Positions 52,497-63,944 of a stretch of 64,000 bases of DNA are shown here, in pieces. A program made the position numbers and the translations under genes. Positions within the stretch are counted from its first letter, which is position 1. Each line of letters opens with the position of its first letter. The DNA is from Diorhabda sublineata (taxonomy: Eukaryota; Arthropoda; Insecta; Coleoptera; Chrysomelidae), in assembly GCF_026230105.1 (NCBI RefSeq), contig NW_026614188.1, forward strand, positions 310,001 to 374,000, given 5' to 3'. The notes beneath the pieces were generated by a model. That model ran no database searches. It saw only the letters and a program-made list of their open reading frames with translations, and was not told where the DNA came from.

Positions 52497-55400
52497 ATGA
52501 CATCTGACAAAGTTAGATACAAACTCACTCAAATATATGAGAAATGTTGAAATTCGACTTCAAATTAGGAAGATAGACTTTGAAAATTTTCCATATTTAC
52601 AAAGTGACATTTGACCTAAATGGGCTTCAATGGATGTTATTCGATGATATCTGACAAAGTTAGATGCAAATTCACTCAAATATATGAGAAATGTTGAAAT
52701 TCGACTTCACATTAGGAAGATAGACTTTGAAAATTTTCAATTATTACAAAGTGACAGTTGACCTCAATGGTCTTCAATCGATGTTATTCGATGATATCTG
52801 ACAAAGTTAGATGCAAACTCACTCAAATATATGAGAAATGTTGAAATTCGACTTCACATTAGGAAGATAGACTTGGAAAATTTTCAATTATTACAAAGTG
52901 ACAGTTGACCTCAATGGGCTTCAATCGATGTTATTCGATGATATCTGACAGAGTTAGATGCAAACTCACTCAAATATATGAGAAATGTTGAAATTCGACT
53001 TCAAATTAGGAAGATAGACTTTGAAAATTTTCCATATTTACAAAGTGACATTTGACCTAAATGGGCTTCAATGGATGTTATTCGATGATATCTGACAAAG
53101 TTAGATGCAAATTCACTCAAATATATGAGAAATGTTGAAATTCGACTTCACATTAGGAAGATAGACTTTGAAAATTTTCAATTATTACAAAGTGACAGTT
53201 GACTTCAATGGTCTTCAATCGATGTTATTCGATGATATCTGACAGAGTTAGATGCAAACTCACTCAAATATATGAGAAATGTTGAAATTCGACTTCACAT
53301 TAGGAAGATAGACTTTGAAAATTTTCAATTATTACAAAGTGACAGTTGAACTCAATGGGCTTCAATGGATGTTATTCGATGATATCTGACAAAGTAAGAT
53401 GCAAACTCACTCAAATATATGAGAAATGTTGAAATTCGACTTCAAATTAGGAAGATAGACTTTGAAAATTTTCAATTATTAGAAAGTGACAGTTGACCAC
53501 AATGGTCTTCAATCGATGTTATTCGATGATATCTGACAAAGTTAGATGCAAACTCACTCAAATATATGAGAAATGTTGAAATTCGACTTCAAATTAGGAA
53601 GATAGACTTTGAAAATTTTCAATTATTACAAAGTGACAGTTGACCTCAATGGTCTTCAATCGATGTTATTCGATGATATCTGACAGAGTTAGATGCAAAC
53701 TCACTCAAATATATGAGAAATGTTGAAATTCGACTTCACATTAGGAAGATAGACTTTGAAAATTTTCCATATTTTCAAAGTGACATTTGACCTAAATGGG
53801 CTTCAATGGATGTTATTCGATGATATCTGACAAAGTTAGATGCAAATTCACTCAAATATATGAGAAATGTTGAAATTCGACTTCACATTAGGAAGATAGA
53901 CTTTGAAAATTTTCAATTATTACAAAGTGACAGTTGACCTCAATGGTCTTCAATCGATGTTATTCGATGATATCTGACAGAGTTAGATGCAAACTCACTC
54001 AAATATATGAGAAATGTTGAAATTCGACTTCAAATTAGGAAGATAGACTTTGAAAATTTTCCATATTTTCAAAGTGACAGTTGACCTCAATGGGCTTCAA
54101 TGGATGTTATTCGATGATATCTGACAGAGTTAGATGCAAACTCACTCAAATATATGAGAAATGTTGAAATTCGACTTCACATTAGGAAGATAGACTTTGA
54201 AAATTTTCCATATTTACAGTGACAGTTGACCTCAATGGGCTTCAATGGATGTTATTCGATGACATCTGACAAAGTTAGATACAAACTCACTCAAATATAT
54301 GAGAAATGTTGAAATTCGACTTCAAATTAGGAAGATAGACTTTGAAAATTTTCCATATTTACAAAGTGACATTTGACCTAAATGGGCTTCAATGGATGTT
54401 ATTCGATGATATCTGACAAAGTTAGATGCAAATTCACTCAAATATATGAGAAATGTTGAAATTCGACTTCACATTAGGAAGATAGACTTTGAAAATTTTC
54501 AATTATTACAAAGTGACAGTTGACCTCAATGGTCTTCAATCGATGTTATTCGATGATATCTGACAAAGTTAGATGCAAACTCACTCAAATATATGAGAAA
54601 TGTTGAAATTCGACTTCACATTAGGAAGATAGACTTGGAAAATTTTCAATTATTACAAAGTGACAGTTGACCTCAATGGGCTTCAATCGATGTTATTCGA
54701 TGATATCTGACAGAGTTAGATGCAAACTCACTCAAATATATGAGAAATGTTGAAATTCGACTTCAAATTAGGAAGATAGACTTTGAAAATTTTCCATATT
54801 TACAAAGTGACATTTGACCTAAATGGGCTTCAATGGATGTTATTCGATGATATCTGACAAAGTTAGATGCAAATTCACTCAAATATATGAGAAATGTTGA
54901 AATTCGACTTCACATTAGGAAGATAGACTTTGAAAATTTTCAATTATTACAAAGTGACAGTTGACTTCAATGGTCTTCAATCGATGTTATTCGATGATAT
55001 CTGACAGAGTTAGATGCAAACTCACTCAAATATATGAGAAATGTTGAAATTCGACTTCACATTAGGAAGATAGACTTTGAAAATTTTCAATTATTACAAA
55101 GTGACAGTTGAACTCAATGGGCTTCAATGGATGTTATTCGATGATATCTGACAAAGTAAGATGCAAACTCACTCAAATATATGAGAAATGTTGAAATTCG
55201 ACTTCAAATTAGGAAGATAGACTTTGAAAATTTTCAATTATTAGAAAGTGACAGTTGACCACAATGGTCTTCAATCGATGTTATTCGATGATATCTGACA
55301 AAGTTAGATGCAAACTCACTCAAATATATGAGAAATGTTGAAATTCGACTTCAAATTAGGAAGATAGACTTTGAAAATTTTCAATTATTACAAAGTGACA

Positions 55401-56022
55401 GTTGACCTCAATGGTCTTCAATCGATGTTATTCGATGATATCTGACAGAGTTAGATGCAAACTCACTCAAATATATGAGAAATGTTGAAATTCGACTTCA
55501 CATTAGGAAGATAGACTTTGAAAATTTTCCATATTTTCAAAGTGACATTTGACCTAAATGGGCTTCAATGGATGTTATTCGATGATATCTGACAAAGTTA
55601 GATGCAAATTCACTCAAATATATGAGAAATGTTGAAATTCGACTTCACATTAGGAAGATAGACTTTGAAAATTTTCAATTATTACAAAGTGACAGTTGAC
55701 CTCAATGGTCTTCAATCGATGTTATTCGATGATATCTGACAGAGTTAGATGCAAACTCACTCAAATATATGAGAAATGTTGAAATTCGACTTCAAATTAG
55801 GAAGATAGACTTTGAAAATTTTCCATATTTTCAAAGTGACAGTTGACCTCAATGGGCTTCAATGGATGTTATTCGATGATATCTGACAGAGTTAGATGCA
55901 AACTCACTCAAATATATGAGAAATGTTGAAATTCGACTTCACATTAGGAAGATAGACTTTGAAAATTTTCCATATTTTCAAAGTCACAGTTGACCTTAAT
56001 GGGCTTCAATGGATGTTATTCG
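52497..56022. repeat. Tandem 12-mer higher-order repeat (1762 + 1764 bp)
   Basis: Units 52497-54258 and 54259-56022 abut. Shared rare marks at a constant 1762-bp offset: three 'gacattt' monomers (52606, 53047, 53782 against 54368, 54809, 55544), 'gacttggaaa', 'gacttcaatgg' and 'attagaaag' (53481, 55243). The last monomer differs: ccatatttacagtg in unit 1 (54114, 145 bp), ccatattttc with 'aagtcacag' in unit 2. Monomer 54114 looks chimeric: CAC head as in 55876, atttacagtg tail as in 52352, as expected at a duplication junction. Confidence 0.88.
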
Positions 56023-56166
56023 ATATCTGACAAAGTTAGATGCAAATTCACTCAAATATATGAGAACTGTTGAAATTCGACTTCAAATTAGGAACATAGA
56101 CTTTGAAAATTTTCCATATTTACAAAGTGACAGTTGACCTCAATGGGCTTCAATTGATGTTATTCG
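55435..56166. repeat. 732-bp five-monomer module, copy 2
   Basis: Same order as 48831-49562, with 'gacattt' in the first monomer. It spans the end of the second 12-mer unit. Confidence 0.82.
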
Positions 56167-56460
56167 AAGACATCTGACAAAGTTAGATGCAAACTCACTC
56201 AAATATATGAGAAATGTTGAAATTCGACTTCAAATTAGGAAAATAGACTTTGAAAATTTTCAATTATTACAAAGTGACAGTTGACCACAATGGTCTTCAA
56301 TCGATGTTATTCGATGATATCTGACAAAGTTAGATGCAAACTCACTCAAATATATGAGAAATGTTGAAATTCGACTTCAAATTAGGAAGATAGACTTTGA
56401 AAATTTTCAATTATTACAAAGTGACAGTTGACCTCAATGGTCTTCAATCGATGTTATTCG

Positions 56461-57192
56461 ATGATATCTGACAGAGTTAGATGCAAACTCACTCAAATAT
56501 ATGAGAAATGTTGAAATTCGACTTCACATTAGGAAGATAGACTTTGAAAATTTTCCATATTTTCAAAGTGACAGTTGACCTAAATGGGCTTCAATGGATG
56601 TTATTCGATGATATCTGACAAAGTTAGATGCAAATTCACTCAAATATATGAGAAATGTTGAAATTCGACTTCACATTAGGAAGATAGACTTTGAAAATTT
56701 TCAATTATTACAAAGTGACAGTTGACCTCAATGGTCTTCAATCGATGTTATTCGATAATATCTGACAGAGTTAGATGCAAACTCACTCAAATATATGAGA
56801 AATGTTGAAATTCGACTTCAAATTAGGAAGATAGACTTTGAAAATTTTCCATATTTTCAAAGTGACAGTTGACCTCAATGGGCTTCAATGGATGTTATTC
56901 GATGATATCTGACAGAGTTAGATGCAAACTCACTCAAATATATGAGAAATGTTGAAATTCGACTTCACATTAGGAAGATAGACTTTGAAAATTTTCCATA
57001 TTTTCAAAGTGACAGTTGACCTTAATGGGCTTCAATGGATGTTATTCGATATCTGACAAAGTTAGATGCAAATTCACTCAAATATATGAGAACTGTTGAA
57101 ATTCGACTTCAAATTAGGAACATAGACTTTGAAAATTTTCCATATTTACAAAGTGACAGTTGACCTCAATGGGCTTCAATTGATGTTATTCG
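56461..57192. repeat. 732-bp five-monomer module, copy 3
   Basis: Same order as 48831-49562 and, like it, 'gacagtt' in the first monomer. 'ataatatc' at 56755 is private to this copy. Two monomers separate it from copy 2. Confidence 0.82.
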
Positions 57193-58074
57193 ATGACATC
57201 TGACAAAGTTAGATGCAAACTCACTCAAATATATGAGAAATGTTGAAATTCGACTTCAAATTAGGAAGATAGACTTTGAAAATTTTCAATTATTACAAAG
57301 TGACAGTTGACCTCAATGGTCTTCAATCGATGTTATTCGATAATATCTGACAGAGTTAGATGCAAACTCACTCAAATATATGAGAAATGTTGAAATTCGA
57401 CTTCAAATTAGGAACATAGACTTTGAAAATTTTCCATATTTACAAAGTGACAGTTGACCTCAATGGGCTTCAATTGATGTTATTCGATGACATCTGACAA
57501 AGTTAGATGCAAACTCACTCAAATATATGAGAAATGTTGAAATTCGACTTCAAATTAGGAACATAGACTTTGAAAATTTTCCATATTTACAAAGTGACAG
57601 TTGACCTCAATGGGCTTCAATTGATGTTATTCGATGACATCTGACAAAGTTAGATGCAAACTCACTCAAATATATGAGAAATGTTGAAATTCGACTTCAA
57701 ATTAGGAAGATAGACTTTGAAAATTTTCAATTATTACAAAGTGACAGTTGACCTCAATGGTCTTCAATCGATGTTATTCGATGATATCTGACAGAGTTAG
57801 ATGCAAACTCACTCAAATATATGAGAAATGTTGAAATTCGACTTCAAATTAGGAACATAGACTTTGAAAATTTTCAATTATTACAAAGTGACAGTTGACC
57901 TCAATGGTCTTCAATCGATGTTATTCGATGATATCTGACAGAGTTAGATGCAAACTCACTCAAATATATGAGAAATGTTGAAATTCGACTTCAAATTAGG
58001 AAGATAGACTTTGAAAATTTTCCATATTTTCAAAGTGACAGTTGACCTCAATGGGCTTCAATGGATGTTATTCG
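57193..58074. repeat. Six-monomer derivative of the seven-monomer unit
   Basis: Compared with 45746-46774, the fifth and sixth members are replaced by one chimeric monomer (57781-57927); all others are kept. Length 882 bp, six times 147. Confidence 0.84.
57781..57927. repeat. Chimeric monomer joining members five and six
   Basis: Head cagag AAA aacatag equals the fifth member of the seven-monomer unit; tail caattattac ggtct tcaatcg equals the sixth. No other aacatag monomer I saw carries caattattac. The exchange point lies between monomer positions 76 and 96, a 19-bp stretch identical in both parents that includes most of the GAAAATTTTC palindrome. It is the clearest single crossover junction in the window. 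Confidence 0.85.
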
Positions 58075-58221
58075 ATGATATCTGACAAAGTTAGATGCAA
58101 ACTCACTCAAATATATGAGAAATGTTGAAATTCGACTTCACATTAGGAAGATAGACTTTGAAAATTTTCCATATTTTCAAAGTGACAGTTGACCTCAATG
58201 GGCTTCAATGGATGTTATTCG

Positions 58222-59689
58222 ATGATATCTGACAAAGTTAGATGCAAACTCACTCAAATATATGAGAAATGTTGAAATTCGACTTCACATTAGGAAGATA
58301 GACTTTGAAAATTTTCAATTATTACAAAGTGACAGTTGACCTCAATGGGCTTCAATCGATGTTATTCGATGATATCTGACAGAGTTAGATGCAAACTCAC
58401 TCAAATATATGAGAAATGTTGAAATTCGACTTCAAATTAGGAAGATAGACTTTGAAAATTTTCCATATTTACAAAGTGACAGTTGACCTCAATGGGCTTC
58501 AATTGATGTTATTCGATGACATCTGACAAAGTTAGATGCAAACTCACTCAAATATATGAGAAATGTTGAAATTCGACTTCAAATTAGGAAGATAGACTTT
58601 GAAAATTTTCCATATTTACAGTGACAGTTGACCTCAATGGGCTTCAATGGATGTTATTCGATGATATCTGACAAAGTTAGATGCTAACTCACTCAAATAT
58701 ATGAGAAATGTTGAAATTCGACTTCACATTAGGAAGATAGACTTTGAAAATTTTCAATTATTACAAAGTGACAGTTGACCTCAATGGGCTTCAATCGATG
58801 TTATTCGATGATATCTGACAGAGTTAGATGCAAACTCACTCAAATATATGAGAAATGTTGAAATTCGACTTCACATTAGGAAGATAGACTTTGAAAATTT
58901 TCAATTATTACAAAGTGACAGTTGAACTCAATGGGCTTCAATGGATGTTATTCGATGATATCTGACAAAGTAAGATGCAAACTCACTCAAATATATGAGA
59001 AATGTTGAAATTCGACTTCAAATTAGGAAGATAGACTTTGAAAATTTTCAATTATTACAAAGTGACAGTTGACCTCAATGGGCTTCAATGAATGTTATTC
59101 GATGATATCTGACAAAGTTAGATGCAAACTCACTCAAATATATGAGAAATGTTGAAATTCGACTTCACATTAGGAAGATAGACTTTGAAAATTTTCAATT
59201 ATTACAAAGTGACAGTTGAACTCAATGGGCTTCAATGGATGTTATTCGATGATATCTGACAAAGTTAGATGCAAACTCACTCAAATATATGAGAAATGTT
59301 GAAATTCGACTTCACATTAGGAAGATAGACTTTGAAAATTTTCAATTATTACAAAGTGACAGTTGAACTCAATGGGCTTCAATGGATGTTATTCGATGAT
59401 ATCTGACAAAGTAAGATGCAAACTCACTCAAATATATGAGAAATGTTGAAATTCGACTTCAAATTAGGAAGATAGACTTTGAAAATTTTCAATTATTACA
59501 AAGTGACAGTTGACCACAATGGTCTTCAATCGATGTTATTCGATGATATCTGACAAAGTTAGATGCAAACTCACTCAAATATATGAGAAATGTTGAAATT
59601 CGACTTCAAATTAGGAAGATAGACTTTGAAAATTTTCAATTATTACAAAGTGACAGTTGACCTCAATGGTCTTCAATCGATGTTATTCG
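58222..59689. repeat. Ten-monomer segment, second copy of 46775-48242
   Basis: Offset 11447 bp. Downstream flanks differ: 48243 is CAC gaactc, whereas 59690 begins the fourth 732-bp module. Confidence 0.86.
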
Positions 59690-60421
59690 ATGATATCTGA
59701 CAGAGTTAGATGCAAACTCACTCAAATATATGAGAAATGTTGAAATTCGACTTCACATTAGGAAGATAGACTTTGAAAATTTTCCATATTTTCAAAGTGA
59801 CATTTGACCTAAATGGGCTTCAATGGATGTTATTCGATGATATCTGACAAAGTTAGATGCAAATTCACTCAAATATATGAGAAATGTTGAAATTCGACTT
59901 CACATTAGGAAGATAGACTTTGAAAATTTTCAATTATTACAAAGTGACAGTTGACCTCAATGGTCTTCAATCGATGTTATTCGATGATATCTGACAGAGT
60001 TAGATGCAAACTCACTCAAATATATGAGAAATGTTGAAATTCGACTTCAAATTAGGAAGATAGACTTTGAAAATTTTCCATATTTTCAAAGTGACAGTTG
60101 ACCTCAATGGGCTTCAATGGATGTTATTCGATGATATCTGACAGAGTTAGATGCAAACTCACTCAAATATATGAGAAATGTTGAAATTCGACTTCACATT
60201 AGGAAGATAGACTTTGAAAATTTTCCATATTTTCAAAGTGACAGTTGACCTTAATGGGCTTCAATGGATGTTATTCGATATCTGACAAAGTTAGATGCAA
60301 ATTCACTCAAATATATGAGAACTGTTGAAATTCGACTTCAAATTAGGAACATAGACTTTGAAAATTTTCCATATTTACAAAGTGACAGTTGACCTCAATG
60401 GGCTTCAATTGATGTTATTCG
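59690..60421. repeat. 732-bp five-monomer module, copy 4
   Basis: Same order as 48831-49562, with 'gacattt' in the first monomer as in copy 2. It is followed by gaccac and AAA ggtct monomers as in the other contexts, then by CAC caatt instead of another module. Confidence 0.82.
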
Positions 60422-61009
60422 ATGACATCTGACAAAGTTAGATGCAAACTCACTCAAATATATGAGAAATGTTGAAATTCGACTTCAAATTAGGAAGATA
60501 GACTTTGAAAATTTTCAATTATTACAAAGTGACAGTTGACCACAATGGTCTTCAATCGATGTTATTCGATGATATCTGACAAAGTTAGATGCAAACTCAC
60601 TCAAATATATGAGAAATGTTGAAATTCGACTTCAAATTAGGAAGATAGACTTTGAAAATTTTCAATTATTACAAAGTGACAGTTGACCTCAATGGTCTTC
60701 AATCGATGTTATTCGATGATATCTGACAGAGTTAGATGCAAACTCACTCAAATATATGAGAAATGTTGAAATTCGACTTCACATTAGGAAGATAGACTTT
60801 GAAAATTTTCAATTATTACAAAGTGACAGTTGACCTCAATGGTCTTCAATCGATGTTATTCGATGATATCTGACAGAGTTAGATGCAAACTCACTCAAAT
60901 ATATGAGAAATGTTGAAATTCGACTTCAAATTAGGAAGATAGACTTTGAAAATTTTCCATATTTTCAAAGTGACAGTTGACCTCAATGGGCTTCAATGGA
61001 TGTTATTCG

Positions 61010-62038
61010 ATGACATCTGACAAAGTTAGATGCAAACTCACTCAAATATATGAGAAATGTTGAAATTCGACTTCAAATTAGGAAGATAGACTTTGAAAAT
61101 TTTCAATTATTACAAAGTGACAGTTGACCTCAATGGTCTTCAATCGATGTTATTCGATAATATCTGACAGAGTTAGATGCAAACTCACTCAAATATATGA
61201 GAAATGTTGGAATTCGACTTCAAATTAGGAACATAGACTTTGAAAATTTTCCATATTTACAAAGTGACAGTTGACCTCAATGGGCTTCAATTGATGTTAT
61301 TCGATGACATCTGACAAAGTTAGATGCAAACTCACTCAAATATATGAGAAATGTTGAAATTCGACTTCAAATTAGGAACATAGACTTTGAAAATTTTCCA
61401 TATTTACAAAGTGACAGTTGACCTCAATGGGCTTCAATTGATGTTATTCGATGACATCTGACAAAGTTAGATGCAAACTCACTCAAATATATGGGAAATG
61501 TTGAAATTCGACTTCAAATTAGGAAGATAGACTTTGAAAATTTTCAATTATTACAAAGTGACAGTTGACCTCAATGGTCTTCAATCGATGTTATTCGATG
61601 ATATCTGACAGAGTTAGATGCAAACTCACTCAAATATATGAGAAATGTTGAAATTCGACTTCAAATTAGGAACATAGACTTTGAAAATTTTCCATATTTA
61701 CAAAGTGACAGTTGACCTCAATGGGCTTCAATTGATGTTATTCGATGACATCTGACAAAGTTAGATGCAAACTCACTCAAATATATGAGAAATGTTGAAA
61801 TTGGACTTCAAATTAGGAAGATAGACTTTGAAAATTTTCAATTATTACAAAGTGACAGTTGACCTCAATGGTCTTCAATCGATGTTATTCGATGATATCT
61901 GACAGAGTTAGATGCAAACTCACTCAAATATATGAGAAATGTTGAAATTCGACTTCAAATTAGGAAGATAGACTTTGAAAATTTTCCATATTTTCAAAGT
62001 GACAGTTGACCTCAATGGGCTTCAATGGATGTTATTCG
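61010..62038. repeat. Seven-monomer unit, complete copy B
   Basis: Same seven monomers as 45746-46774. Private differences: 'atgatatc'-derived 'gacatct' entry after a tcaatgg monomer, 'ggaattc' at 61210 in the second monomer, and 'tatgggaaatg' at 61491-61501 in the fourth. Confidence 0.85.
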
Positions 62039-62622
62039 ATGATATCTGACAAAGTTAGATGCAAACTCACTCAAATATATGAGAAATGTTGAAATTCGAC
62101 TTCAAATTAGGAAGATAGACTTTGAAAATTTTCCATATTTACAAAGTGACAGTTGACCTCAATGGGCTTCAATTGATGTTATTCGATGACATCTGACAAA
62201 GTTAGATGCAAACTCACTCAAATATATGAGAAATGTTGAAATTCGACTTCAAATTAGGAAGATAGACTTTGAAAATTTTCCATATTTACAGTGACAGTTG
62301 ACCTCAATGGGCTTCAATGGATGTTATTCGATGATATCTGACAAAGTTAGATGCAAACTCACTCAAATATATGAGAAATGTTGAAATTCGACTTCAAATT
62401 AGGAAGATAGACTTTGAAAATTTTCCATATTTACAAAGTGACAGTTGACCTCAATGGGCTTCAATTGATGTTATTCGATGACATCTGACAAAGTTAGATG
62501 CAAACTCACTCAAATATATGAGAAATGTTGAAATTCGACTTCAAATTAGGAAGATAGACTTTGAAAATTTTCCATATTTACAGTGACAGTTGACCTCAAT
62601 GGGCTTCAATGGATGTTATTCG
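62039..62622. repeat. Tandem dimer, two 292-bp units
   Basis: 62039-62330 and 62331-62622 are the same dimer: caaag AAA ccatatttac tcaattg, then gacatct 'atttacagtg' (145 bp). The first member looks chimeric: its caaag head matches the CAC monomer at 50151 and its AAA ccatatttac tail matches 50298, so one monomer was lost before the dimer was duplicated. Confidence 0.83.
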
Positions 62623-63503
62623 ATGATATCTGACAAAGTTAGATGCAAACTCACTCAAATATATGAGAAATGTTGAAATTCGACTTCACATTAGGAAGAT
62701 AGACTTTGAAAATTTTCAATTATTACAAAGTGACAGTTGACCTCAATGGGCTTCAATCGATGTTATTCGATGATATCTGACAGAGTTAGATGCAAACTCA
62801 CTCAAATATATGAGAAATGTTGAAATTCGACTTCAAATTAGGAAGATAGACTTTGAAAATTTTCAATTATTACAAAGTGACAGTTGACCTCAATGGTCTT
62901 CAATCGATGTTATTCGATGATATCTGAGAGAGTTAGATGCAAACTCACTCAAATATATGAGAAATGTTGAAATTCGACTTCAAATTAGGAAGATAGACTT
63001 TGAAAATTTTCCATATTTACAGTGACAGTTGACCTCAATGGGCTTCATTGGATGTTATTCGATGACATCTGACAAAGTTAGATACAAACTCACTCAAATA
63101 TATGAGAAATGTTGAAATTCGACTTCAAATTAGGAAGATAGACTTTGAAAATTTTCCATATTTTCAATGTGACAGTTGACCTCAATGGGCTTCAATGGAT
63201 GTTATTCGATGATATCTGACAAAGTTAGATGCAAACTCACTCAAATATATGAGAAATGTTGAAATTCGACTTCACATTAGGAAGATAGACTTTGAAAATT
63301 TTCAATTATTACAAAGTGACAGTTGACCTCAATGGGCTTCAATCGATGTTTATTCGATGATATCTGACAGAGTTAGATGCAAACTCACTCAAATATATGA
63401 GAAATGTTGAAATTCGACTTCAAATTAGGAAGATAGACTTTGAAAATTTTCCATATTTACAAAGTGACAGTTGACCTCAATGGGCTTCAATTGATGTTAT
63501 TCG
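62478..63503. repeat. Seven-monomer segment, second copy of 50445-51469
   Basis: Offset 12033 bp. Contains 63209-63356, the only 148-bp monomer in the window ('gatgtttattcg', one extra T). Confidence 0.85.
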
Positions 63504-63944
63504 ATGACATCTGACAAAGTTAGATGCAAACTCACTCAAATATATGAGAAATGTTGAAATTCGACTTCAAATTAGGAAGATAGACTTTGAAAATTTTCAA
63601 TTATTACAAAGTGACAGTTGACCTCAATGGTCTTCAATCGATGTTATTCGATGATATCTGACAGAGTTAGATGCAAACTCACTCAAATATATGAGAAATG
63701 TTGAAATTCGACTTCAAATTAGGAAGATAGACTTTGAAAATTTTCCATATTTTCAAAGTGACAGTTGACCTCAATGGGCTTCAATGGATGTTATTCGATG
63801 ATATCTGACAAAGTTAGATGCAAACTCACTCAAATATATGAGAAATGTTGAAATTCGACTTCACATTAGGAAGATAGACTTTGAAAATTTTCAATTATTA
63901 CAAAGTGACAGTTGACCTCAATGGGCTTCAATCGATGTTATTCG

